DNA from: Lachnospiraceae bacterium UBA3732
GTDB lineage: Bacteria; Bacillota; Clostridia; Lachnospirales; Lachnospiraceae
Direction of reading: 5' to 3'
Length of the DNA stretch: 30,379 nt
Assembly: GCA_002372545.1 (NCBI GenBank)
Contig: DFHD01000102.1
Location: forward strand, 7,105 to 37,483
The notes beneath the pieces are model-generated. The model made no database searches. It had not been told where the DNA came from and saw only the letters and a program-made list of their open reading frames with translations. This document shows, in pieces, positions 6,528 through 14,363 of this stretch (its first letter is position 1; every line of letters starts with the position of its first letter). The position numbers and the translations under genes were made by a program.

Positions 6528-7289
6528 ATGCTTCGATACGAGGAACTGAGAGAGTTTACTGACGGAAAGCGGTATAAGGCGTCGGATATGGCCGGACTGG
6601 ATACCCATGGCTGCGCAGGCTGCAGCCGGTGCTGTGAAAGTGATATGGGGAGCAGCCTTGTGCTGGATCCACGGGATATCTGCTGTCTTACCCGGGCGAC
6701 GGGAAAGAGCTTTGATGAACTGCTTACCGGATTTTACATAGAGCTGGGGCTTACGGATGGTCTCATCCTTCCGCACATGAAAATGGACGGGGAAAAAAGG
6801 GGCTGCAGGTTTCTTGATGAACATAAGCGGTGCAGTATCCATGAGGCGCGGCCCGGGATCTGCCGGCTGTTTCCGCTAGGCAGGCTGTACGAGGAAGGCG
6901 GCATGTGTTATATCCTGCAGAAGGATGAATGTGCAGTACAGCCCAGGGGGCCGCTTCTGATCCGGGACTGGATTGGGATCGAACCGCTGGAAGAATATGA
7001 AGCGTATATTTTAAAATGGCACAGATTTCTGGGATTGCAGAAAAAACGGCTTGCCAAGGCGTCGGAGGAGCTGCAGAAGGAATTGCAGAAAGACCTTCTC
7101 CGGATATTTTATCTGCGGGGGTGGCAGGAAGAAACGTTTTTTCAGGAGATCTCTGAAAGGATGCGGGAAGCGTCTGCCGAGTTTCGCCGTCTGACTGAAG
7201 AGGACAGTGCAAGGCGGCATGAAAAATGGATGGAGGAGAACGGGGAGACACTGAAAAAAATCGCGGCTGAGGCGGACCGGCAGGAATAG
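6528..7289 (+). CDS. YkgJ family cysteine-cluster protein
   Basis: A 253-residue soluble protein with the family hallmark CAGCSRCC (Cys29, Cys32, Cys35, Cys36) and a second group in CRFLDEHKRCSIHEARPGIC, followed by RLFPLG. YkgJ/CxxCxxCC proteins are thought to bind zinc or an iron-sulfur cluster; some homologues are linked to flagellin lysine methylation (FliB), but most have no known function. The last 80 residues are charged and helical and are not part of the core domain. The ATG at 6528 follows GGGGAAGGAAGG and a good promoter. Cardiolipin synthase starts 102 bases downstream with no terminator between, so the two may be cotranscribed; a functional link is not evident from sequence. Confidence 0.88.
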   Translation: MLRYEELREFTDGKRYKASDMAGLDTHGCAGCSRCCESDMGSSLVLDPRDICCLTRATGKSFDELLTGFYIELGLTDGLILPHMKMDGEKRGCRFLDEHKRCSIHEARPGICRLFPLGRLYEEGGMCYILQKDECAVQPRGPLLIRDWIGIEPLEEYEAYILKWHRFLGLQKKRLAKASEELQKELQKDLLRIFYLRGWQEETFFQEISERMREASAEFRRLTEEDSARRHEKWMEENGETLKKIAAEADRQE

Positions 7290-7391
7290 GCTGAACCCCG
7301 GGAAACCGCAGAAGAATGGGCTGCAGGATGGACTCTATGGGCTTCCGGGTGTCTGCCGAAGAGGGTAAAAAGCCGTAGCAGAAGGTTAAAG

Positions 7392-9095
7392 ATGATGAAT
7401 AAGGTAGATATGCGCAAAGAAGAGATAAATAAAGAAGAGAAAAACAGAGAAGTGAAAAGGCCGGAAGATAAAAAGACAGAAGCCGGAAAAGAAGATAAAA
7501 GGGCAGAAGAGAAAAAGAAGGAAGAGAAAAAGGACGAAAAGAAGGAAAAACGGTATAAGAAGGTTGTCTACAGCAGGGGCTTTACCTCTATTTTCTGGGC
7601 GCTGATGCAGCTCTTCTGGTTTATCCTGATGGCTGTCTGGGCGTCGGCGCAGTATCCGCTGCTCAACAACCTTCTTGCCTTGTTCAGCCTGCTTTTTGTG
7701 ATCTTCCTGCTGAACAGCCGGCACGAAAAAATGGAATATAAAACGGGCTGGATCATCATTGTCCTCCTGCTTCCCATTTTCGGCGTTCCCTTTTATATTT
7801 TTTATGGAGATAAGAAACCCGGGCGGCGGTACAGGAAGAGACTGAAGGCTGCTTATCTGAAGTATAAGGATCATCATGTGCAGGATCCGCAGGTTCTGGA
7901 GGATTTCCGTGCGGAGGATGAACGGGGCGCCATGACGGCCTCGTATATTATGAATGAAGGAAAATTCCCGGTCTACCGGAACTCGGACGTTACCTATTAC
8001 GGCCAGGGCGAGGAACTGTTTGCGTCCATGATGGAAGGAATACGTGAGGCAGAGAAGTTTATTTTCCTGGAATATTTTGTTATTGAGCAGGGTGATCTCT
8101 GGGCGGAAATGCTGGAGGCTCTCCTGGAGAGAGCAAGAGCCGGCGTGGAGATCCGGATCCTGTACGATGACTTCGGATCAGTGGCTTATCTTCCGAAAAA
8201 CTACTGGAAAAAGCTGGAGGCCATGCATCCGAACATCAAATGCATCAAGTTTAACCGGGTCATTCCCTTCTTTTCATGGGTCATGAATAACCGCGACCAC
8301 AGAAAGATGCTGATCGTGGACGGAAAGAAGGCGTATACCGGAGGAATCAATCTTTCCGACCGTTACATCAATCTGGACAGCCCCTATGGCCACTGGAAGG
8401 ACGCAGGCGTCCGGGTGGAGGGCGAGGCAGTCTGGAATTTCACCCTGATGTATCTGGAGATGTGGGATGCCGTGAAAAAGGATTCCCGGGATACAGAGAA
8501 TATCGAGCTTTACCGGACGGATATGTCCGGCTTCCGGGCGAAGGAGCCTCTTGCCTTTGTGCAGCCCCACGGGGATGAACCCTTTGACGATGTCTGGCTC
8601 AGCGAGAGTATCTATCTGGATATGATCGTCCAGACAAAGAAGAAGCTGTATATCTTTACGCCCTATCTCATCATGAGCAACGACCTGACGGATGCCATCT
8701 CCATTGCGGCGAAGCGCGGTGTGGATGTCCGGATCGTGACCCCGGGTATCCCGGATAAAAAGGCAGTCTACCGGATGACCAGAACCAGCTATCCGGAGCT
8801 GAGGAGGGCCGGAGTAAAGATTTACGAGTATTCCCCCGGCTTCCTGCATTCCAAGTGTATGCTGAGCGATGACAAGAGAGCCTGTGTGGGTACGGTGAAC
8901 TTTGATTACAGAAGCCTGTTCCTGCACTTTGAGGATGGCGTATATTTTGAGAACAGCAGCGCGGTGGCGGCACTGTCGGCGGATTTTGATAAAACCTTCC
9001 CGAAGTGCCGGGAAATTCAGGATGGAACCATAAAGAGAACGGCGGCAGGACTGATCTTTGATTCGATCCTGCGTGTATTTGCGCCCCTGGTATAA
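7392..9095 (+). CDS. cls: Cardiolipin synthase (phospholipase D family)
   Basis: A 567-residue membrane enzyme that condenses phosphatidylglycerol molecules to cardiolipin and glycerol. Both HKD catalytic motifs are present: HRKMLIVDG (His303, Lys305, Asp310) and HSKCMLSDD (His486, Lys488, Asp493). Hydrophobic segments at about 68-108 and 118-139 precede the catalytic domain, as usual for Cls. The first 58 residues are an unusual extension made almost entirely of Lys, Glu, Arg and Asp, encoded by a purine-rich stretch. Two ATGs occur at 7392 and 7395; the ribosome site is weak (AGAAGG). A TetR-type regulator begins 44 bases after the stop and could control this gene or itself. Confidence 0.95.
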   Translation: MMNKVDMRKEEINKEEKNREVKRPEDKKTEAGKEDKRAEEKKKEEKKDEKKEKRYKKVVYSRGFTSIFWALMQLFWFILMAVWASAQYPLLNNLLALFSLLFVIFLLNSRHEKMEYKTGWIIIVLLLPIFGVPFYIFYGDKKPGRRYRKRLKAAYLKYKDHHVQDPQVLEDFRAEDERGAMTASYIMNEGKFPVYRNSDVTYYGQGEELFASMMEGIREAEKFIFLEYFVIEQGDLWAEMLEALLERARAGVEIRILYDDFGSVAYLPKNYWKKLEAMHPNIKCIKFNRVIPFFSWVMNNRDHRKMLIVDGKKAYTGGINLSDRYINLDSPYGHWKDAGVRVEGEAVWNFTLMYLEMWDAVKKDSRDTENIELYRTDMSGFRAKEPLAFVQPHGDEPFDDVWLSESIYLDMIVQTKKKLYIFTPYLIMSNDLTDAISIAAKRGVDVRIVTPGIPDKKAVYRMTRTSYPELRRAGVKIYEYSPGFLHSKCMLSDDKRACVGTVNFDYRSLFLHFEDGVYFENSSAVAALSADFDKTFPKCREIQDGTIKRTAAGLIFDSILRVFAPLV

Positions 9096-9139
9096 AGGAG
9101 GGCAAAGCCCCGCCTGCCCGGCGGGATAAGGAGAAGAAA

Positions 9140-9727
9140 ATGGCAGAATCAAATCTGACGAAAAATGCACTGGCATCAGCCATGAAGGACCTGATCCTGG
9201 AAAAGCCCTTTGAGAAGATCACGGTCTCCGATATCTGCGACCGGTGCGGCATGAACAGAAAAAGCTTTTATTATCATTTTCAGGATAAATATGATCTGGT
9301 GAACTGGATCTTTCTTGTGGGCTTTATGGAGGAGATCGCGCCGGAGTTTTCGGATGCAGATGTGGAGGGAGACATCCGGCTGGGCTGGGAAGGCGTGGAA
9401 AAGCTTTGCCATTATTTCTATCGGGAAAAGGAGTTTTACCGCCGGGCATTTCAGATCGAAGGCCAGAATTCCTTCCGGGATTACTTTCATGATGCGGTAT
9501 TTCCGGCATTTTACGCGATCCTGGCGGATATCCTGCAGGATGATTCCTATGGAGATCTTTTTGTGACCATTCTCTGTGATGCCATGGTGGCCGGGCTGGT
9601 ACACTGGCTCACCGGGCATGATCCGGAGCCGCCGGAGGAGATGCTCGCTTCTACAAGAGAAATGTTCATTCGGCTGGCCAGACGGGTCGTAGAGGAAACA
9701 GGAAGCGAAGACGCCTATTGCCGGTGA
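9140..9727 (+). CDS. TetR/AcrR family regulator, DhaS-like
   Basis: A 195-residue protein. Residues about 7-60 form the TetR helix-turn-helix domain; ITVSDICDRCGMNRKSFYYHFQDKYDLVNWIF is the recognition region and is of the type seen in DhaS-like members, where FYYHF and KYDL are typical. The C-terminal ligand domain is divergent, as usual, and gives no ligand. The ATG at 9140 follows AAGGAG. It lies 44 bases after cls in the same direction and ends before a bidirectional terminator, so it is probably the last gene of the ykgJ-cls group. Control of cls is plausible but inferred from position only. Confidence 0.9.
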   Translation: MAESNLTKNALASAMKDLILEKPFEKITVSDICDRCGMNRKSFYYHFQDKYDLVNWIFLVGFMEEIAPEFSDADVEGDIRLGWEGVEKLCHYFYREKEFYRRAFQIEGQNSFRDYFHDAVFPAFYAILADILQDDSYGDLFVTILCDAMVAGLVHWLTGHDPEPPEEMLASTREMFIRLARRVVEETGSEDAYCR

Positions 9728-9876
9728 TATTTCCGCTGACAAGGTTTTTACTGAAGGCCCGAATGTGACAAAAGAGGACAGCAAAAAGCACATGATCCGG
9801 ACGAGGTGGGCGTTCCCGGACTGGTCGGAAGAATCCGCGGCGAGATCAACCGGAAGAAAAATGAAGCGGAAGTATG

Positions 9877-9918
9877 AAAAAAAGGGAGTATGCCGGCTGC
9901 GGCATACTCCCTTTTTTT
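9877..9918. terminator. Bidirectional terminator between tetR and the unknown gene
   Basis: GGGAGTATGCCG (9884-9895) pairs with CGGCATACTCCC (9900-9911) around GCTG, flanked by an A7 run on the left and a T7 run on the right. It can stop transcription from both convergent sides and overlaps the end of the minus-strand gene. The 150 bases between tetR and this stem hold no credible gene. Confidence 0.92.
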
Positions 9919-10886
9919 CACAGATTATCCGAAAGCTTCAGGGAAAGGGGTTTTCCGGAAATGCTGCGGTTGGCGTCGGCTGAGTCCAGCCGGTAATCCA
10001 TGAGGATCAGCGGCAGAGCCGGGTTTTCCCTGTATTCGTCCAGCTCCGCGGATTTTTCGGGAAGTGCCGGATCGTCCATATCGCGGAGGAGAATAACGAG
10101 GGGAGATGCCGCGCCCTCAAATCGCTGAAGCAGCGGGACGGGCTCAGTCAGAGCTCCTGAACGTACCGCCAGATAATAGCCAAAGAGCATCCGCTTTTCT
10201 GCAAACCAGTCCGCCATGGCTGCCGGGGACGAGGGATTCGGCTGGTTGTGGCCGGAGCACGGATCTGCCTCGCTGCGGGCAGGGATGTTTCCCGGGATCA
10301 GAAAAAGGGTGTTTTGCAGGCTTATCAGCTCCTGCATGGTATCCTGCGCCAGTATGGTATCCGGAAGAAAGATCAGAAAGGCAGAGGATGCTTCCTCCCG
10401 GAGCACAGGGCTGAGCGTTTTCAATATCCTGTCGACAGGGCCGGACAGGAAGAGAGAAAAAATACTGCAGCCGGCTGCGCTGAGACGTCGGATCGTACTC
10501 CGGAATGCATTCGCCGTATATTTCCCTGCGTTTTCTTCGCCAACATGCATCTCGATCAGCCAGGATGTGTCCTTTCCGGTCTGTTCCCTGTGCTGTCTGA
10601 TCCTTCTTGCTCCCTTTGCCATTCCCTCGTAACCCAGATTGACGGCAAAGTGGATCAGCGTATCCCGGTCTGCCTGGTTCATCAGCTGCCGGAAGGCGTC
10701 ATAATATAAGCTGTTTTCATCTTCGATCAGGCTGCTGACCGTACTCAGCATATCTGCGGCTAAACCGCTGTGAGTCAGTCTTCTGGCTGTATCCAGAAGA
10801 CGGCGCAGACTGCGCTTATCTGAACCGTTATAGTTTCTCAGGTGCATGCGGATCGTGTTTTCGATGATCGTTCGCTGAATATCCAT
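9918..10886 (-). CDS. Protein of unknown function
   Basis: I do not recognise this 322-residue protein. It has no signal peptide or membrane helix. The first 100 residues look helical (HLRNYNGSDKRSLRRLLDTA). The middle alternates hydrophobic beta-like segments with helices (WLIEMHVG, CSIFSLFLSGP, SSAFLIFLPD, NTLFLIPGN), which would suit an alpha/beta barrel or Rossmann-like fold. A Pro/Ser/Asn-rich loop lies near 225-240. The start chosen is the ATG at 10886, with GAGGGG 8 bases upstream; an in-frame ATG at 10916 has no ribosome site. It shares direction with the DUF6062 gene behind it but is separated from it by about 180 bases. A role cannot be assigned. Confidence 0.75.
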   Translation of the reverse strand: MDIQRTIIENTIRMHLRNYNGSDKRSLRRLLDTARRLTHSGLAADMLSTVSSLIEDENSLYYDAFRQLMNQADRDTLIHFAVNLGYEGMAKGARRIRQHREQTGKDTSWLIEMHVGEENAGKYTANAFRSTIRRLSAAGCSIFSLFLSGPVDRILKTLSPVLREEASSAFLIFLPDTILAQDTMQELISLQNTLFLIPGNIPARSEADPCSGHNQPNPSSPAAMADWFAEKRMLFGYYLAVRSGALTEPVPLLQRFEGAASPLVILLRDMDDPALPEKSAELDEYRENPALPLILMDYRLDSADANRSISGKPLSLKLSDNL

Positions 10887-11065
10887 GATCGATTCCCCTC
10901 GTATAATATCTTTCATGGTTTAACAGTAGCACAGTAAGGCAATCCGGGAAATGGACAGATCGTTCATATTGTCCGGTTGCAGCTGTTCGGCAGACTTGTT
11001 TTTTTGACTTGGTACAAACGCCTGCCTGCTTAACCGGACAGCACAGCTTCAAAAGCCTCCTGCGA

Positions 11066-11800
11066 TCATTTTGCTTGCCCGTCTTCCACGATCGTATGTA
11101 CGGCCTTGATAATGCCTCTGGGCAGCGCGTCCCGGGAGTTCTTCCAGTCGGCGTCCCTGTTTCTGTAATCAAATTTATCTATGAACCAGGAAACATCCTC
11201 GTTGACGCGCTTCATATTTTCAAAATAGACCTGGTTCAGCACGGGAATAAAGCCGTCCAGCTGGGACTGGTTCAGCTTTTCGGGAGCGGCGCCGTAAAGA
11301 TCCCTGTAGTGTTCTGTGCAGAAGCCCCGGCTGGCCTTCACCTTTTCCGGAAAATCCTTATCGTGCTTCCACATATGGAAGAAGGTATCGATGTATCGGG
11401 CAAAGGTTGGCGTGATCCGGCTGCAGACAAAGCAGGTCTGCTCCAGTTTATCCACGTACCGGATCAGAGCGGAGTCGGTCTGCTTCCGGGAAAGAAGGCC
11501 CTTTGCCTTCGGCGTATCCTTTTCGGCCAGCTTTTCCATCTCCCGGATGGTCTTATCCATGTGGGTCTTCAGCATAAGTGCCACACCGAGGCGGTTTTTT
11601 TCTGCGTAAAGCATGCGGATGTGGGTGGGACAGAAGCCCATCTCATCGGTCATGGCGCGGTTGTCATCCTCCATATAGCTGGGTCCCAGAGTATATTCGA
11701 TGGCATGCTTTTCCAGCTCGCGCCGGAGCAGGCAGAAGGGACATTCGGTGCCGGCGTCGAAGGCATCATTCATCGGAATTGTGTAGATTTTTTCACCCAT
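11066..11800 (-). CDS. DUF6062 family protein with two Cys/His pairs
   Basis: A 244-residue soluble protein. The opening (EKIYTIPMNDAFDAGTECPFC) and the later GPSYMEDD are what I recall of DUF6062, a family found mainly in Lachnospiraceae with no known function. Four short metal-binding-like motifs appear as two matching pairs: Cys20-x2-Cys23 with Cys57-x2-His60, and Cys123-x2-Cys126 with Cys161-x2-His164. The spacing from CxxC to CxxH is 34 and 35 residues, which suggests an internal duplication giving two zinc sites. The ATG at 11800 has AAGGAG about 12 bases upstream and a promoter at 11851-11878. The SLH gene is divergent to it. Confidence 0.85.
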   Translation of the reverse strand: MGEKIYTIPMNDAFDAGTECPFCLLRRELEKHAIEYTLGPSYMEDDNRAMTDEMGFCPTHIRMLYAEKNRLGVALMLKTHMDKTIREMEKLAEKDTPKAKGLLSRKQTDSALIRYVDKLEQTCFVCSRITPTFARYIDTFFHMWKHDKDFPEKVKASRGFCTEHYRDLYGAAPEKLNQSQLDGFIPVLNQVYFENMKRVNEDVSWFIDKFDYRNRDADWKNSRDALPRGIIKAVHTIVEDGQAK

Positions 11801-11850
11801 ACCGGTTTTGTTCTCCTTTTCTTCAATTGAAAGGCGGTCGCCTCCCTTTC

Positions 11851-11878
11851 ACAATACCACAAAACGGATGGATTGCAA
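11851..11878 (-). promoter_or_regulatory. Promoter of the DUF6062 gene
   Basis: On the minus strand TTGCAA (plus 11873-11878), a 16-base spacer and TATTGT (plus 11851-11856) preceded by TGG, which makes an extended -10 box. Confidence 0.55.
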
Positions 11879-11898
11879 AATGTAAATGATTTCTCTTC

Positions 11899-11946
11899 CG
11901 GGAAGTTTCTCAAATGAACTTCCCGAAGAATAAAAAACGGGAAGTT
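11899..11946. repeat. Triple CGGGAAGTT element between divergent promoters
   Basis: CGGGAAGTT at 11899-11907, its inverted copy AACTTCCCG at 11917-11925, and a third direct copy at 11938-11946. The middle copy can pair with either neighbour. The element lies upstream of the -35 boxes of both the DUF6062 promoter and the SLH promoter, a place where a shared regulator could bind. Confidence 0.75.
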
Positions 11947-11987
11947 TAAATAAAAACGAACAGGCGGATCTATGTGCTTATTGCGCC

Positions 11988-12017
11988 TTGACATTGCAAT
12001 CGGGAAAGGAGTAGAAT
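11988..12017 (+). promoter_or_regulatory. Promoter of the SLH/leucine-rich-repeat gene
   Basis: TTGACA at 11988-11993, an 18-base spacer and TAGAAT at 12012-12017. A perfect TATAAT at 12017-12022 is also present but 23 bases from the -35 box, so the first choice is preferred. Confidence 0.65.
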
Positions 12018-12061
12018 ATAATCGGTAAATGTAGAAATAAACTGCAGGAAAGGAGAGGTAA

Positions 12062-14032
12062 ATGATGCAGAAAAGGAGCAGGAAGTGGATCGCCTGGACT
12101 ATGCTGTTTGTGATGGTGCTTGGGCTTCTGACCGTTTCCGGGAAAGAGGTAAAGGCGGGTTATTCGGCTGATACTCAGGAAACGGATGATGGTTGGGTTT
12201 ACACAAAGGATACGGTTGCGGAAAAAATCTATATCAGTGGGTATAACGGAAATGATACGGAAATCGTTATTCCATCGGAAATAGAAGGATGGCCGGTTAC
12301 GACGATTGAGTCTATTTGCCGGTCTTCACAGCCCGGTCAAGAGGAAGAGGATTATCGACGTCATGCCGATGCGACAAGTGTTTCCATCCCGAATAGTGTG
12401 ACGAGAATTGGAAGTATGGCTTTTTATGGTTGCAAAGGTTTGACGCAAATAACCATCCCGAATGGGGTGGTGGAAATTGAAAGTGACGCATTTGCCGGTT
12501 GCAAGGGTTTGCGCCAAGTAACCATTCCGGGTAGCGTAAAGACCATTGATGGAGGTGCTTTCGCCAATTGTGAAAACCTGGCTGAAATAACCATACCGGA
12601 AGGTGTGGAAACCATTGGGGCCTATGCATTTCAGGGATGTAAAAGTCTCGAAAAGGTTGAGATTTCTTCGACGGTTACTAGAATCGGCAAGGATTCAGAT
12701 GTGAATTTTACGGATTATGAAGGGTCAGCTTTCTGGGGATGCGATAAGCTCTCGCAGATCGTCGTTTCAGAAGATAATACAGCCTACACATCTCTGGATG
12801 GCTGCTTATACGATAAGAACATGACGACCTTGTTTGCATGTCCGAGCACCAAAATAAGTCTGGATGTGCCGGAAGGCGTTACCAGAATCGGAGACGGTGC
12901 ATTTTCTGAAAATGAGAACCTCAAAGAAGTTCAGCTTCCGTCCACGCTGAAGGCGATTGGCGACTGTGCTTTTTGGGTATGTCGATGTCTGGAAGAAATC
13001 CATTTGCCGGAGAGTCTGGAAACGATTGGAAGAGATGCATTTACGGAGTGCTATTCACTGAAAGAATTCTTCATCCCGAAAAATGTGAAGACGATTGGAA
13101 ATTCATCTACCGGTGCATTTGGTGACCATCAAATTAAATCTTTTAGTGTGGATGCTGAAAACGCCTGGTTTACCTCTGAAAATGGCGCACTCTACAGCAA
13201 GGATATGAAGACTCTTTATGCCTGGCCTGCGCAGGATCATACGAAACAGGTTTCAGCTTTCATTCCCGACACTGTGGAAGAAATCCGGCCCTGCGCTTTT
13301 TACGGGCGTTCCGATTTAGCCAGCATTTGGATTCCCCAAAGCGTGGCAACATTGGATGTCGGAGAGGTATTTAATTATTTCAGTGATAGAGTGATTGTTT
13401 TTTATGATCCGGAATATACGGAGCTGCAGAACAATGATGGTCACTGGACCTTCAAACCTTACTCCGGTGAAATCAATCCCTTTACGGATGTGCGAAAGAA
13501 CAAGTTCTACTCCGGGGCTGTTCTTTGGGCATATCATAATGATCCTCAGATTACCGCAGGTACTTCCGATACAACATTTTCACCTTCAGAAAACTGCAAT
13601 CGTGCGCAGGTAGTTACATTCCTCTGGCGGCTGGCCGGCTCTCCCGAACCGACAACGACAAAGAATCCCTTTACGGATGTAAAAAGCAAAGATTATTTCT
13701 ATAAGGCTGTTCTTTGGGCAGTGGAGAATAATATCACCAGCGGAACAGGAAAAACAACCTTTTCTCCGAAAAATGCCTGCACCAGAGCGGATTTTGTCAC
13801 CTTCCTCTGGCGTGCCTGCGGAAGTCCCGCGCCCACTGACGATTACAATCCTTTTGTAGATGTATCGAAAAAGAAATATTATGCAAATGCTGTCCTTTGG
13901 GCAAGAGAGAGGGGCATCACAGCGGGAACGGATGATTCGCATTTCTCACCGAAGAGTAATGTGAACCGTGCCCAGACAGTGTCATTCCTCTTCAGAGCAC
14001 GCGGCTTTTTTGAAAAACATGAGGAAAAGTAG
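12062..14032 (+). CDS. Secreted BspA-type leucine-rich-repeat protein with three SLH domains
   Basis: A 656-residue surface protein. Residues 1-32 are a signal peptide (Arg/Lys head, hydrophobic core, cleavage likely after VKA). From about 100 to 440 run BspA-like repeats (LRR_5 type, about 23 residues) with the pattern I-x2-xAF-x-GC-x-x-L-x2-I-x-IP; they are interrupted by two islands near 235-265 and 365-400 that share an ENxxFTSxxGxLYxKxMxTLxAxP pattern. Three S-layer-homology domains follow, starting near 473 (NPFTDV), 535 (NPFTDV) and 596 (NPFVDV), and would anchor the protein to cell-wall polymer. BspA-like repeats in gut and oral bacteria are linked to host or interbacterial binding. 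The ATG at 12062 follows AGGAGAGG. It is monocistronic, with its own promoter and a strong terminator. Its GC content is lower than that of its neighbours, which may point to acquisition. Confidence 0.93.
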   Translation: MMQKRSRKWIAWTMLFVMVLGLLTVSGKEVKAGYSADTQETDDGWVYTKDTVAEKIYISGYNGNDTEIVIPSEIEGWPVTTIESICRSSQPGQEEEDYRRHADATSVSIPNSVTRIGSMAFYGCKGLTQITIPNGVVEIESDAFAGCKGLRQVTIPGSVKTIDGGAFANCENLAEITIPEGVETIGAYAFQGCKSLEKVEISSTVTRIGKDSDVNFTDYEGSAFWGCDKLSQIVVSEDNTAYTSLDGCLYDKNMTTLFACPSTKISLDVPEGVTRIGDGAFSENENLKEVQLPSTLKAIGDCAFWVCRCLEEIHLPESLETIGRDAFTECYSLKEFFIPKNVKTIGNSSTGAFGDHQIKSFSVDAENAWFTSENGALYSKDMKTLYAWPAQDHTKQVSAFIPDTVEEIRPCAFYGRSDLASIWIPQSVATLDVGEVFNYFSDRVIVFYDPEYTELQNNDGHWTFKPYSGEINPFTDVRKNKFYSGAVLWAYHNDPQITAGTSDTTFSPSENCNRAQVVTFLWRLAGSPEPTTTKNPFTDVKSKDYFYKAVLWAVENNITSGTGKTTFSPKNACTRADFVTFLWRACGSPAPTDDYNPFVDVSKKKYYANAVLWARERGITAGTDDSHFSPKSNVNRAQTVSFLFRARGFFEKHEEK

Positions 14033-14057
14033 TAGCTATAATAATGATTAGCGGAAT

Positions 14058-14110
14058 ATGCCGGCTGATATAAGAGAACATGGGTTTCTCTTATACCGCC
14101 GGCATTTTTT
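14058..14110 (+). terminator. Terminator of the SLH gene
   Basis: ATGCCGGC (14058-14065) pairs with GCCGGCAT (14098-14105), enclosing a second stem TATAAGAGAA/TTCTCTTATA (14069-14078 with 14086-14095), then a T6 run to 14110. Confidence 0.9.
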
Positions 14111-14236
14111 GCAAAAAATTGTTGCATGTTTTTTTATGGGCTTTTGCAGGGTGTTGTCGCGATGTTACGCGAGTTATAATTTCAGTATTTCTTTATTTCT
14201 CCAGGCTGTTTGTGACGGACAAACGGCAAAACAATC
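14111..14236 (+). other. Intergenic stretch, nothing assignable
   Basis: AT-rich sequence between the SLH terminator and the diguanylate cyclase promoter. Short frames of about 60 codons exist in two phases but lack a ribosome site and resemble no protein. A second TATAAT lies near 14177, without a good -35 partner. Confidence 0.5.
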
Positions 14237-14265
14237 TTGACACGATTGTTTTTCTCCACCATAAT
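14237..14265 (+). promoter_or_regulatory. Promoter of the diguanylate cyclase gene
   Basis: TTGACA at 14237-14242, a 17-base spacer and CATAAT at 14260-14265. The leader of about 90 bases is GC-rich and holds two small stems, CCGGC/GCCGG at 14291-14305 and CCGGG/CCCGG at 14326-14341. It does not match a c-di-GMP riboswitch that I can recognise. Confidence 0.72.
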
Positions 14266-14363
14266 TAGATCAGTATAGAGGAACGACTGCCCGGCTGTAT
14301 GCCGGATGCGGAAAAGAGCCGGCTGCCGGGGGTAAGCCCGGACAGGCGGATACGGGAGAAGAT

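Noticed and set aside
11009..11830. 273-codon plus-strand frame across the DUF6062 gene
   Set aside because: Antisense to a recognisable family member; no start signal.
14283..14363. Possible c-di-GMP riboswitch before the diguanylate cyclase
   Set aside because: The GC-rich leader has small stems but none of the conserved GEMM-type sequence blocks that I could recognise.
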